Below are positions 40,956 to 48,938 of a stretch of 64,000 bases of DNA, one piece after another. The DNA comes from Alkalicoccus luteus (GTDB taxonomy: Bacteria; Bacillota; Bacilli; Bacillales; Salisediminibacteriaceae), in the NCBI GenBank assembly GCA_052061695.1, contig JBPZEY010000003.1. One strand, written 5' to 3'. How positions within the stretch are numbered: position 1 is the first letter of the stretch; each line of letters begins with the position of its first letter. The notes beneath the pieces were generated by a model that was not told the DNA's origin, searched no databases, and saw nothing but the letters and a program-made list of their open reading frames with translations. The translations under genes were made by a program, and so were the position numbers.

Positions 40956-41669
40956 TCACTTTACCTTTACCGGTATATTATAGACTGCTTTTCGGATGCC
41001 TGTTAGTGCGGCTGCCCCGAAAAGCAGACTGACTGCTGCTGCAAGCCATGCCCCCTGCGCCAGATTCAAATCGAAAAAGGCGGATAGAAATGGCACTGGC
41101 ATGTCCAAGTTCCAAAACCGGTCCGTTACGGTCAGAATTACGAGAGCTATGGCGATAGAGGCAAACCCGCCACTCAGCTGCCAGCGGTAAAATCCGACGC
41201 TGATGATCCATCCGGCTAAATAGTAAATAAACGCCGTTAGCATGTATGCGGGAAGCAGCGCTGCTTCCATTCCCCAGCTGAACGGTCCTCCAAAACCAAG
41301 CAGCACGGACAGAAGCGGACTTACTGCAAAGCCAACTGTATTCACGAATGCGACCAGGAGCAGCGCGGACGTAATCGACGCTTTGTAATAGCTCCTTCTC
41401 GTCACCCCGAAGCCGACAAACATCTCGAGAAAGGCGTAGCAGGACATGATTCCAATGACGAGCATGAAGATATTCATGGCATTCCAGACAAGTTCATGAA
41501 AGCCGAACGTGATCAATCCCGTTTCATTAATAAAGCCTGCAAACGCCGGTATCCTCAGCATGATGTGTGCTCCGATATATCCAATCAAAACGACTCCTAA
41601 AAGCCAGGCCGCCCACGTTCCCTGCATGATGCTTAGATCACGGGCTGCTTTCTTCCACTGTGCTTTCAT
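40956..41669 (-). CDS. ABC transporter membrane subunit of the YtrA-type operon
   Basis: A 237-residue protein with six helices, ABC-2-like. Short motifs such as FVGFGVTRRSYYKASI (about residues 85-100) are typical of permeases linked to YtrA/BcrA-type ATPases. It overlaps the ATPase gene by 4 bp and is last in the three-gene operon. Cargo unknown; such systems often respond to cell-wall antibiotics or export peptides. Confidence 0.82.
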   Translation of the reverse strand: MKAQWKKAARDLSIMQGTWAAWLLGVVLIGYIGAHIMLRIPAFAGFINETGLITFGFHELVWNAMNIFMLVIGIMSCYAFLEMFVGFGVTRRSYYKASITSALLLVAFVNTVGFAVSPLLSVLLGFGGPFSWGMEAALLPAYMLTAFIYYLAGWIISVGFYRWQLSGGFASIAIALVILTVTDRFWNLDMPVPFLSAFFDLNLAQGAWLAAAVSLLFGAAALTGIRKAVYNIPVKVK

Positions 41670-42544
41670 GATGCTTGTCCTCCTTTGCCGGTCAACTGAA
41701 TAAACAGATCCTGCAGCGCCACCTGTCCGATATCCAGGCTGTCCTCATAGGCTCTCGCTGTATCCGCTGCAGTCAGCTCTTCAAAAATCATCACCGATTT
41801 GGTTCCGCCGAGCCGCTGTTCGCTGATCACATTGCGGCCTGCAGCAAACGCCTCCACCCGCTGATGATCACCAGTCACGGAAAACCCGCGCTCCAATAGG
41901 GCATCTACCGGTTCATCCAACAGCATTCTGCCTTCGTGGATCATCAGCACGTGATCGAACAAGTAATCCATCTCTGACACGAGGTGCGTCGACAGAATGA
42001 TAATCCGCGGATGCCGCTCCTGCTCATCAAGCAGTTCTTTATAAAACGTATCTCGCGTCGGGGCGTCCATACCGCTGTATACTTCATCAAAAATTGTCAC
42101 CGGCGCTCTTGAAGCGAGTCCTAGCGTCACGTTCAGAGCTGCCTGCTTACCAGTTGAGAGCTTGTGTACCGGTTTATCAAGCGGCAGCTCCAATTTCGCA
42201 GCGAGCTTTGTTGCATACTCCAAGTCGAACTGTTCTTGATACCTGGCCGCCAGCTTCAGCAGGACGAGTCCGGTTTCCGTTTCATCCGAATAATCCGTTT
42301 CATAAAGAAAGGCTACTTTCGGCATCAGCGCTTCGTTTTCAAACGGTTCACTGCCGTTAATGAGAACCTTGCCGCTGTCAGCTTGACGATAGGACGCAAG
42401 TACAGACAGCAGCGTCGTTTTCCCAGCACCGTTCCGGCCGATCAGGCCGTAAATGCTTCCCTGCTTCATGGTAAAGCTAATATCATGCAGCACTTCCTCG
42501 TTTTTAAATGACACGTGAAGATTTTCTGCTTGCAGGAGGGTCAT
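41666..42544 (-). CDS. ABC transporter ATP-binding subunit of the YtrA-type operon
   Basis: A 292-residue ATPase with Walker A GRNGAGKTT (about residues 37-45), a signature-like KLSTGKQAALNV (about 128-139; the usual LSGGQ is LSTGK), and Walker B PVTIFDEVYSGMD (about 150-162). GGGAGGTGG lies 6 nt before the ATG at 42544, which overlaps the regulator stop as ATGA. LSTGK signatures are common in the YtrB/EcsA-type exporters. Confidence 0.9.
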   Translation of the reverse strand: MTLLQAENLHVSFKNEEVLHDISFTMKQGSIYGLIGRNGAGKTTLLSVLASYRQADSGKVLINGSEPFENEALMPKVAFLYETDYSDETETGLVLLKLAARYQEQFDLEYATKLAAKLELPLDKPVHKLSTGKQAALNVTLGLASRAPVTIFDEVYSGMDAPTRDTFYKELLDEQERHPRIIILSTHLVSEMDYLFDHVLMIHEGRMLLDEPVDALLERGFSVTGDHQRVEAFAAGRNVISEQRLGGTKSVMIFEELTAADTARAYEDSLDIGQVALQDLFIQLTGKGGQAS

Positions 42545-42918
42545 CGTGCACCACCTCCCCATCCCTGTCGAATCAGTTCGAGCAATTCCTGCTCCGATAA
42601 ACCGAGCATATCTGCTTCTTTGATCATCGGTTCAATGAACGCATCCTGAAATGCCTGCTTTCGCTGCTGCAGCAGCCTGCTTCTTGCCCCTTCCTCGACA
42701 AACATGCCAACCCCTCTTTTCTTATAAAGTATGCCTTCTTCTACCAGCTGATTGACTCCTTTTGCGACCGTCAAATGGTTTACTCGATAAAACTGGACCA
42801 GCTTATTCGTCGATGGAACCTGGTCATGCTCCTTAAGCTGTTGATTTACAATTTGATCCGCGAGCCGTTCCTTAATTTGCAAAAAAATCGGCCTGGAATC
42901 ATCCAGCGATCCACTCAT
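42541..42918 (-). CDS. GntR-family regulator, YtrA subfamily
   Basis: A 125-residue regulator. Residues 8-72 are a GntR winged helix (RPIFLQIKERLADQIVNQQL, VPSTNKLVQFYRVNHLTVAKGVNQL, GILYKKRGVGMFV). The short C-terminal tail of about 50 residues, rather than an effector domain, places it in the YtrA group, which usually autorepresses an ABC exporter operon. GAGGCGG lies 8 nt before the ATG. Position and overlaps fit: regulator-ATPase-permease. Confidence 0.9.
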   Translation of the reverse strand: MSGSLDDSRPIFLQIKERLADQIVNQQLKEHDQVPSTNKLVQFYRVNHLTVAKGVNQLVEEGILYKKRGVGMFVEEGARSRLLQQRKQAFQDAFIEPMIKEADMLGLSEQELLELIRQGWGGGAR

Positions 42919-42937
42919 ACATGCCACCGCCTCTGTT

Positions 42938-42979
42938 AACCTATAAGGTTATATAGTTATGTATATAAGTATATATCAA
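42938..42979 (-). promoter_or_regulatory. Promoter and operator of the YtrA-type operon
   Basis: Minus strand: TTGATA (42974-42979), 18-nt spacer, TATATA (42950-42955), a sigma-A-like promoter. It is followed directly by the near-palindrome AACCTTATAGGTT (42938-42950), placed at the transcription start, where a YtrA-type repressor would bind. The spacer itself is AT-palindromic. Confidence 0.6.
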
Positions 42980-43085
42980 AGCTGCTGCGCTGTCTATAAG
43001 AGCTTTCATGCTGAGGAACATGATTGACTACCCGAACACTCTTGGAATGATTACTGGTTTATCTCCAACAAATAAGTTCCATCTA

Positions 43086-43113
43086 TCAACCAAATTTGAG
43101 CTGGCTTCGTCTA
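43086..43113 (+). promoter_or_regulatory. ECF-type promoter of the sigma/PadR/SEDS cassette
   Basis: TCAACC (43086-43091), 16-nt spacer, CGTCTA (43108-43113). The AAC core in the -35 and the CGTC -10 are typical of ECF sigma recognition, and the promoter lies directly before an ECF sigma gene, so positive autoregulation is likely. The leader to the SD is under 10 nt. Confidence 0.6.
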
Positions 43114-43135
43114 CACTAAAGAGGAGGTGAAAAAA

Positions 43136-43678
43136 ATGGAATCTTCGGATGCACTTGATATAACCTTACCGATAGACCGCTCATTAATGATTGAGGAACT
43201 GATGAATGAATATGGGGATGCCATCGTGCGTCTGAGCTTTACATATACAAAAGATGCTGCAGCTGCAGAAGACTTAACGCAGGAAATATTCATAAAATGT
43301 TATGAAAAGCTACCGACATTCAATCAGCAAGCTTCGCTCAAAACGTGGTTATTTAAAATTGCCATAAATCATTGCAAAGATCACGTGCGGAGCTGGCACT
43401 TCAGAAAAGTTGCCTTGTTTGATAAGCTTCTTCCTGGCCAGACTAAGCCTTTAGAAGACGATATCATTAGCAGAGAAGAATCAAATGCGCTGGCATCAGC
43501 TGTTATGAAGCTGCCTATACCATTAAGGGAGGCCGTTTACTTTCACTATTATGAGGAATTAACGGTAAAGCAAATTGCTGAGTTAACGAATGGAAACGCA
43601 AATACAATTAAGTCTCGATTAAAAAAGGCAAGGGAACGATTAAGAGGATTAACAGGGGGATATTATTATGAAGAATAA
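43136..43678 (+). CDS. ECF-family RNA polymerase sigma factor
   Basis: A 180-residue sigma factor. Region 2 runs from MIEELMNEYGDAIVRLSFTY to ASLKTWLFKIAINHCKDHVRSW (about residues 15-85), including AEDLTQEIFIKCYEKLPTF. Region 4 runs from AVMKLPIPLREAVYFHYYEE to TVKQIAELTNGNANTIKSRL and KKARERLRG. GAGGAGGTG lies 6 nt before the ATG at 43136. The gene is AT-rich relative to its surroundings. No anti-sigma gene is adjacent; the overlapping next gene is PadR-like, so the latter or the HAAS-SEDS protein may control it. Confidence 0.9.
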   Translation: MESSDALDITLPIDRSLMIEELMNEYGDAIVRLSFTYTKDAAAAEDLTQEIFIKCYEKLPTFNQQASLKTWLFKIAINHCKDHVRSWHFRKVALFDKLLPGQTKPLEDDIISREESNALASAVMKLPIPLREAVYFHYYEELTVKQIAELTNGNANTIKSRLKKARERLRGLTGGYYYEE

Positions 43679-44075
43679 GCTGCAGCAATCGTATCTTAAC
43701 CGACTTTCTTTTTCGAATGAAAGAAAACGTTCTGTACAATCAGCTATTAAGGAAAAACAGGCTATGGAATGGGCGGATTTTCAAACATCCAGTATCACTG
43801 CAATTCTTTATTCGCTTGAACAGGAAGCAAAGGATGGCTTCACGATCTCTTCTGCCTTATTAAGCGATTCTCACAGTCATTTTCATCATAACGAAGCAGA
43901 TATTTACACACTTCTTCATTTACTCGAAGAAAAAGGATGGATTGAGGGGCAATGGGACGAAGAAACACGACGTTATCAATTAACTTTTAGAGGCAGAAGA
44001 ACGGCAGCTAAGTTAAAAGAAAAAAGCCGAAGTGTACACAATCAGGTCAAACAATTAGTAAGGATACATCTATGA
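43668..44075 (+). CDS. PadR-like winged-helix regulator
   Basis: A 135-residue protein. After about 35 charged residues comes a PadR-like winged helix: FQTSSITAILYSLEQEAKDG, HHNEADIYTLLHLLEEKGWI and the wing GQWDEETRRYQLTFRGRRTA. It overlaps the sigma gene by 11 bp and the next gene by 4 bp. PadR regulators are often paired with proteins bearing a HAAS domain; that is the case here. Confidence 0.8.
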   Translation: MKNKLQQSYLNRLSFSNERKRSVQSAIKEKQAMEWADFQTSSITAILYSLEQEAKDGFTISSALLSDSHSHFHHNEADIYTLLHLLEEKGWIEGQWDEETRRYQLTFRGRRTAAKLKEKSRSVHNQVKQLVRIHL

Positions 44076-45388
44076 ATGATCAGATTCGCACCTACATTGA
44101 CTCTGTGTTAAATCATATTGATTTTAAAGATGCGCATGTTGGTATTCGTGCTGAATTGGAAGCTCATTTACATGCGCTTATCAGGACATACAAGCTGCGC
44201 GGGTATTCCGAATCCGCATCTATTGAAAAGGCAGTATGTCAAATGGGCAGTCCGGTCCGCACTGGAAAAAGCTTAAATAAGATTCATCGCCCAAAAACGG
44301 ATTGGTTGCTTATCAGTTTAATTGTCATATTATTAGGAATTGGACTTGTAATTGCTTATTTTGTCGAGTCATGGGACTCTGCATATCCTGCCTATTACAT
44401 GCTGGTAATGCAGGCAGACTTGTACGGACTAGTTTTGTTGACAATAATAGTAACGATCTTAGTTCCCATCCAAAAATTGCTACGATACTGGTCTCTCTTT
44501 ATCCTAGCTGCACTGATCATAGGCATGTTTGCAACTGTAAAAGGTATTTCAAATTCCGGTTCTCTTGTCTTCTTATCTGTCTTTGATATTTTTTATCTAA
44601 ACGTGCCTGCTGCACTATCACTTTTATTTCTATTAGGTTGGTCTGGCCTGCTTTCCAGTATAAGACACGCTAGTAAACGAACTCTTTTCCTATATATAAC
44701 AATGGTGTGGATGACTATTAGTTCTTTTTTAATTCTGCCTAATTTGATTTTAGCAGGACTATTTTTATTGCTTACAACTGCAGGAACTATGTTCACCCTA
44801 AAAAATATCCGTTATCGATTAACCTTGTTTTCAACTACTTGGCTGCCAGTGATGATAATCGTATTCTATTTTTCTTCTAGCTATGGCTATGCAGCAGAAC
44901 GTTTGAATGGGATTTTTACTTGGGGGAGTGATACGTATCACGCTCAATATATCCCGACCATTTTATCTCAAGCGAAATGGATAGCTGGTAATTCGCACGC
45001 AGGAATCAACAGTGATACATTTTATTTACTTCCCTTTGACTATACATTTTTATTTGTTATACATTATGGCGGAATTCTATTTGCACTATTTACTTGCATG
45101 CTCTTGCTGTTGATTGTGAGTAAACTACTTTGGAATATTAACGCTGTTACATACTATCCTTTGAGAATAATTGGCTGGGGTGCTGTCTTTCTGCTTGTTT
45201 TCCCTATTCTTTGGAACCTTTTAACAAGTTCAGGTCTAGTCGCAGCCACTTTTCTACCAATGCCTTTTATTACTCCAGGTTCCTCCATGCAAATCTATTA
45301 TGCTGCACTGTTCGGCATTGTCATTAATATACATCGGCAGCGGTTTGTTCTATTCAATGAGAGGCAATTAAAAGAAGCTTCCGAGTAA
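44072..45388 (+). CDS. SEDS-family (FtsW/RodA-like) protein with N-terminal HAAS-like domain
   Basis: A 438-residue protein. Residues 1-70 form a soluble helical domain (IRTYIDSVLNHIDFKDAHVG, YSESASIEKAVCQMGSPVRTG) like the HAAS domains that pair with PadR regulators. Then come about ten helices of the SEDS fold, the glycosyltransferases of peptidoglycan synthesis. The late loop WIAGNSHAGINSDTFYLLPFDYTFLF resembles the catalytic loop of RodA (LPE-x-HTDFIF), with an Asp one position away from the usual place. Whether it is catalytic is uncertain. AT-rich, followed by a terminator that overlaps its stop codon. Confidence 0.85.
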   Translation: MNDQIRTYIDSVLNHIDFKDAHVGIRAELEAHLHALIRTYKLRGYSESASIEKAVCQMGSPVRTGKSLNKIHRPKTDWLLISLIVILLGIGLVIAYFVESWDSAYPAYYMLVMQADLYGLVLLTIIVTILVPIQKLLRYWSLFILAALIIGMFATVKGISNSGSLVFLSVFDIFYLNVPAALSLLFLLGWSGLLSSIRHASKRTLFLYITMVWMTISSFLILPNLILAGLFLLLTTAGTMFTLKNIRYRLTLFSTTWLPVMIIVFYFSSSYGYAAERLNGIFTWGSDTYHAQYIPTILSQAKWIAGNSHAGINSDTFYLLPFDYTFLFVIHYGGILFALFTCMLLLLIVSKLLWNINAVTYYPLRIIGWGAVFLLVFPILWNLLTSSGLVAATFLPMPFITPGSSMQIYYAALFGIVINIHRQRFVLFNERQLKEASE

Positions 45389-45414
45389 ATAATTACTCCA
45401 AAGCTTCTTCTTTC
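45374..45414 (+). terminator. Terminator overlapping the SEDS gene stop
   Basis: GAAGCTT/AAGCTTC outer stem (45374-45380, 45401-45407) and GAGTAA/TTACTC inner stem, then TTCTTTC. The stop codon lies inside the hairpin. Confidence 0.7.
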
Positions 45415-45419
45415 GCTGC

Positions 45420-45551
45420 TTATTGAAACGCTGGAAAACCGATGACAAAATGGACGATAAGAAAGACCACGATCATGAGGCCGAAGCCGCCAAAAAGACC
45501 AGCAAATGCTTCTCTGACCGTTTCTTCCTCTTCCGTTCGTTTTTTACCCAC
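45420..45551 (-). CDS. 43-residue membrane protein
   Basis: Starts at GTG with MGKKRTEEEETVREAFAGLF, then one helix GGFGLMIVVFLIVHFVIG and the end FPAFQ. GAGAGGAGGAG lies about 8 nt upstream. A charged N terminus followed by a single helix; function unknown. Confidence 0.65.
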   Translation of the reverse strand: MGKKRTEEEETVREAFAGLFGGFGLMIVVFLIVHFVIGFPAFQ

Positions 45552-45599
45552 GATTTTCTCCTCCTCTCCCGTTAAAATGGGAAAGTGCTGTTTCGTCTA

Positions 45600-45633
45600 G
45601 TAAACAACAAAGCGCCTGTTATAAACAGACGCT
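45600..45633 (-). terminator. Rho-independent terminator
   Basis: AGCGCCTGTT/AACAGACGCT stem (45611-45620, 45624-45633; one mismatch) with a T/G-rich tail on the minus strand. It ends the 30-residue gene at 45666. Confidence 0.65.
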
Positions 45634-45665
45634 GAGGACCTATTTCCTGTGTAACATTGTGAAGG

Positions 45666-45758
45666 CTACCAGGGAATCAGCGGGCCGATGAGAAGCAGGC
45701 CGACGATGAGACCGATAAAAAAGACGACTACGTAAAAGAACACGGGCTTCCCTTTCAT
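45666..45758 (-). CDS. 30-residue membrane micropeptide
   Basis: MKGKPVFFYVVVFFIGLIVG plus LLLIGPLIPW. GAGGAGAGG lies about 7 nt before the ATG, with a terminator 33 bp after the stop. One helix. Function unknown. Confidence 0.6.
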   Translation of the reverse strand: MKGKPVFFYVVVFFIGLIVGLLLIGPLIPW

Positions 45759-45870
45759 GCTGCACCTCTCCTCTCCAGCAGACAGTTGTTGGGGACGCGG
45801 CAGTATGGGAAGGGTCTGCTTGGGTGTGGTTTTTCTTCATGTACCCTTTAGAAAATAATGACAAACAATT

Positions 45871-46437
45871 CTACACTTCTAATGCAGTGCGGAAGCCTCG
45901 TGCAGCGTAGTAAGAGTCTGCCCCATTGTGGTAGGTGAACACATGGCCGTAACGGCGGTCCCCAAAAAGCGCTCCGCCTCTGCTGCGGATATCTGCCGGC
46001 GTGTCCAGCCAGCTGGATGTTTTCTGATCGACGTGCTCTTTTTCCTGCAGCTGCCGGTACTGATTTTCCGTCAGCAGCGTCACGCCCATTTCGCGGACAA
46101 GATCGACGGCACTGGTTTCCGGCTTGTATTTTTTTCTGGACTCCAGGGCTTCCCTGTCATAGCAGACGCTGCGGCGTCCTTTCGGGCTTTCCGCGACAAA
46201 GTCCATGAATAAATACGTGCTGCGTTCCGGTACGTAGCAAAGAACGTCCGGCTCTCCGCCGGTTCGCTCCATTTCCGAAAGCGCAAAGCATTTCTGCGGA
46301 TCCAGTTCGAGCTTCTGTTGAATACCTTCCCATTTCAATCCTTCATGCCGATGCATGTTTTCTTCAAACCGCTGCTTCAGTTTTTCCAACAGTACAGAGC
46401 GTGCCTCTTCTGTTAGCTTCGACGTGTAATCAGCCAT
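45871..46437 (-). CDS. DUF4256 family protein
   Basis: A 188-residue soluble protein matching DUF4256: LLEKLKQRFEENMHRHEGL, WEGIQQKLELDPQKCFALSEMERTGGEPDVL, FMDFVAESPKGRRSVCYDREALESRKKYKP, and SSWLDTPADIRSRGGALFGDRRYGHVFTYHNGADSYYAARGFR at the C terminus. GGAGG lies 7 nt before the ATG at 46437. The family's role is not known. Confidence 0.88.
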   Translation of the reverse strand: MADYTSKLTEEARSVLLEKLKQRFEENMHRHEGLKWEGIQQKLELDPQKCFALSEMERTGGEPDVLCYVPERSTYLFMDFVAESPKGRRSVCYDREALESRKKYKPETSAVDLVREMGVTLLTENQYRQLQEKEHVDQKTSSWLDTPADIRSRGGALFGDRRYGHVFTYHNGADSYYAARGFRTALEV

Positions 46438-46558
46438 TTGCATTTCCTCCAGTCGTGTCGATATGTGTCACATTTAGTATACACTGTTTTCATAAAAAGG
46501 CGTATACCCTAGATTGCTTCTCTTACACGACGATGAAAGTCATACGCCTTTTGACGTG

Positions 46559-46591
46559 GAAAACCCCCGAGACGCATCTCGAGGGTTTTAT
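46559..46591 (-). terminator. Rho-independent terminator after the second CHRD gene
   Basis: AAAACCCTCGAGA-tgcg-TCTCGGGGGTTTT, a 13-bp stem with one mismatch or wobble and T4. Confidence 0.85.
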
Positions 46592-46604
46592 CTTCTGCAA
46601 TCTG

Positions 46605-47207
46605 TCAGGCTTTTTCACTTCCCGCTTTTTTTCTGCGCCCTGCAAGAAGCATACCGCCTCCGGCAGCTGCTGACAGCCCGAGCATGGTGTAAAGCAGACC
46701 GTTAGTCGCTGTATCCGGCATTTCGTCGCCTTCCTCTGCCATTTCCAGCTGACCGCGGATTTCACCATCCGGGAATGTTTCCGTATGAAGGTTTGCATAA
46801 ATATTTCCGGCTACCAGCTCCATCGAAAATTCTTCCCAGCTGAGATCGCCAACAAGATCATCTTCAGTAAGTGTACCTGAAGCGATTTCACCATCGTAAT
46901 CCATCGGCTCATCGTTTTCAAAGAGGAACAATTCTACTGGACCATCTTCTCCAGCCGGGCCGCTATGTAAATGCCCCGCCAGTGTGTCTGTTAATCCGGA
47001 CGCTTCTACTTCAAAGTAGAGAGAGTCTCCGTCCTCGCTGACATCAACATGGATGTGGCCGCTAGCATCACTGTCTACGTCCTGAACTTCCTGCTCAGGA
47101 GTCAGCTCCCCCATGAACGACTGGCCTTCATGCGCTGCCGAAACAGCTCCGGTAAACCCGACAAACGCGACAACTGAAGCAGTAGATACGATCAATGCTT
47201 TTTTCAT
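46605..47207 (-). CDS. CHRD-domain surface protein with MPDTA sorting-like signal
   Basis: A 200-residue exported protein: signal peptide (cleavage near VSAAH), CHRD domain with AGHLHSGPAGEDGPVELFLF and GEIASGTLTEDDLVGDLSW, then NLHTETFPDGEIRGQL. The tail is MPDTATNG, a helix, and AGRRKKAGSEKA. MPDTA resembles the LPxTA motif of class D sortases. It is nearly identical to 19120-19713 over the central block, so the two arose by duplication. GAGGAG precedes the ATG at 47207. Confidence 0.86.
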   Translation of the reverse strand: MKKALIVSTASVVAFVGFTGAVSAAHEGQSFMGELTPEQEVQDVDSDASGHIHVDVSEDGDSLYFEVEASGLTDTLAGHLHSGPAGEDGPVELFLFENDEPMDYDGEIASGTLTEDDLVGDLSWEEFSMELVAGNIYANLHTETFPDGEIRGQLEMAEEGDEMPDTATNGLLYTMLGLSAAAGGGMLLAGRRKKAGSEKA

Positions 47208-47344
47208 TTTCTTCACTCCTCTTCCAATTTGCCGCATAAAGCCGGCTGCTTCTTCTATTTCCATTTTCAGAAAAATGAAACGCTTTCAGAGGAAGAGGTA
47301 TCCATATTACGCTTTATTTACCAATATCTTTCCTTTTCAGCCTG

Positions 47345-48250
47345 TCATTGTGGAAGAAGTGGAAAGTGCTGCAGGCGCTTCAGATGAAACGCTTCGAGTG
47401 TGCGAGCGAAGTTCTGGTCCTCATATCCACGCTCCTGAAGCTTAATCGCACCAGCAGCCAGAGACAAGTGATGTCCGAACAAATAATAGTGAAATCTGTT
47501 TTGATCGCAGGTAGCTGGTGTTTCCAAATACGGGTATCGAAAAGACATGAAGGACAGCTCGTATTCCCTGTCGTAATAGCGGGCTCCTTCGATATCAATC
47601 AGCACGGGCTCGCCTGATGAAGAGCGAAGCAAATGATTCGGACCGAGCTCTCCGTGTACAAACGCATAGTTATTCCGAGGTTCGATATCCGCAGCCAGCA
47701 GGCTGAGACGAGAGTGCAGCGCGCTAAGAGGAAGCTTCCTTTTTGAAGAGATAAACTGCAGGTTAGTGTATGCTTCTTTTTCATGAGGCTCGATACAGCT
47801 TCCAGCTTCGGGAGAGCGAACAGTTCCCCACGATTTCCGGGTCAGTTCGTGCAGGGCCATTGCTACGTCAACGGCTTCCGCCGAAACTTTCTTTTTATCC
47901 GCTTCCGTGCCACGTTCCAGTTCTCTCTGAAAATCCGGTCCTGTTATACATTCGACAAACGCCGTTCGTGTTTCGTTTGAAGCATAGTAAATGTCTGGTA
48001 CAGCTATACCGGCAGAGCGAATCTGTTTACCATTGTCCAAAAAGCTATCGATGCTGAAGAGGTGCTTACTTGTTTCCATTTCTTCCTGAAACAGATTCTT
48101 GTCGTCATCCCACGCATAGTGTAAAAACGTAAACCCATTTGAACAGGTGATACGGTGAACGGTTTTTTGCGTGCCGCCTCTCACCGGCGTGACTGATGTA
48201 ACGAGGTAATCGTTCCCAAATACTGCTTTCACTGTTTCCGGTATCGTCAT
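47345..48250 (-). CDS. APH-fold phosphotransferase-like protein
   Basis: A 301-residue protein of the aminoglycoside/choline kinase fold. The N-lobe contains VRGGTQKTVHRITCSNG; the catalytic loop reads YAFVHGELGPNHLL (about residues 195-208), and the metal loop is VLIDIEGARYYDREYELSF. In classical APH the loop is HGD-x-x-x-x-N; here the catalytic Asp is Glu, so activity may be reduced or changed. AGGAGG lies 7 nt before the ATG at 48250. It follows an AAC(3)-I-like gene by 60 bp and may be co-transcribed with it. Confidence 0.8.
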   Translation of the reverse strand: MTIPETVKAVFGNDYLVTSVTPVRGGTQKTVHRITCSNGFTFLHYAWDDDKNLFQEEMETSKHLFSIDSFLDNGKQIRSAGIAVPDIYYASNETRTAFVECITGPDFQRELERGTEADKKKVSAEAVDVAMALHELTRKSWGTVRSPEAGSCIEPHEKEAYTNLQFISSKRKLPLSALHSRLSLLAADIEPRNNYAFVHGELGPNHLLRSSSGEPVLIDIEGARYYDREYELSFMSFRYPYLETPATCDQNRFHYYLFGHHLSLAAGAIKLQERGYEDQNFARTLEAFHLKRLQHFPLLPQ

Positions 48251-48309
48251 TTTGTTCCTCCTGCTCTGCTGTTTCTTTCCTGTATGAGGGATAAGCATGA
48301 CTATTGTTG

Positions 48310-48789
48310 TCAGGAACCTGGTTCCTGCTTTACGAAAATATCATAGTGATACGCCACTTCCCGTTCCCCCAGCTTGTCGTAAAGCGCCACTGCCGGCGCA
48401 TCGCCTTCGTCAGCCTGGATAAATACGGCGGAAGCCCCGAGTTGTTTTGCCTCCTCGACCACATATTGCAGAAGCTTTGTTGCGATCTTTCTCCTGCGGT
48501 AAGCTGCATCAACGGCCAGATCATAAATGTACACTTCACACGTTTCCCGCTCCAGCTTGTGCATCACATATGCTGTTAAACCCGCTACAACTTTTTCTTC
48601 TATACACGCTGCGCATACGAGCGTGTCTTCCTTACGAAGCTGCCGCAGCAAATAAGCTTCTGACGGCGGCTTAGCCAAATACATGTCATGCTCGTCAAAT
48701 GCTTCTGCGTAGAGCCGGTTCAGCGCACGAAGACTGGCCACGCTTTCTGAGTCCGGCGTCAATCGTTTTAATACAAGTTCACCGTTCAT
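48310..48789 (-). CDS. AAC(3)-I-like aminoglycoside N-acetyltransferase
   Basis: A 159-residue GNAT protein. The stretches AGLTAYVMHKLE, CEVYIYDLAVDAAYRRRKIA (acetyl-CoA site, with K where Q/G-x-G usually has G) and VFIQADEGDAPAVALYDKLG follow the AAC(3)-I fortimicin/gentamicin acetyltransferase pattern (YIYDLAV-x-x-x-x-RR, QAD-x-GD-PAVALY-x-KLG) closely. The environmental host suggests an ancestral relative; its activity on antibiotics is unproven. AAGGAGGG precedes the ATG. Confidence 0.82.
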   Translation of the reverse strand: MNGELVLKRLTPDSESVASLRALNRLYAEAFDEHDMYLAKPPSEAYLLRQLRKEDTLVCAACIEEKVVAGLTAYVMHKLERETCEVYIYDLAVDAAYRRRKIATKLLQYVVEEAKQLGASAVFIQADEGDAPAVALYDKLGEREVAYHYDIFVKQEPGS

Positions 48790-48906
48790 CGAAACCCTCC
48801 TTCATGCTGAATGCCTGTCTTTATCCTATCAAAAAAGCCCGATCAAATGAGACCGAACTCATGAAAACAGCTGCAGAGGAAGGTAATTGCAGCCGGCATG
48901 ATAAAA

Positions 48907-48937
48907 AACGGAGAAAGGGGCATACCCCTTTCTCCGT
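48907..48937. terminator. Terminator hairpin, left copy flanking repeat copy 3
   Basis: ACGGAGAAAGGGG-cata-CCCCTTTCTCCGT with an A6 run on its left, i.e. T6 when read on the minus strand. The direct second copy is at 49468-49498. Confidence 0.9.
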
Positions 48938-48938
48938 A

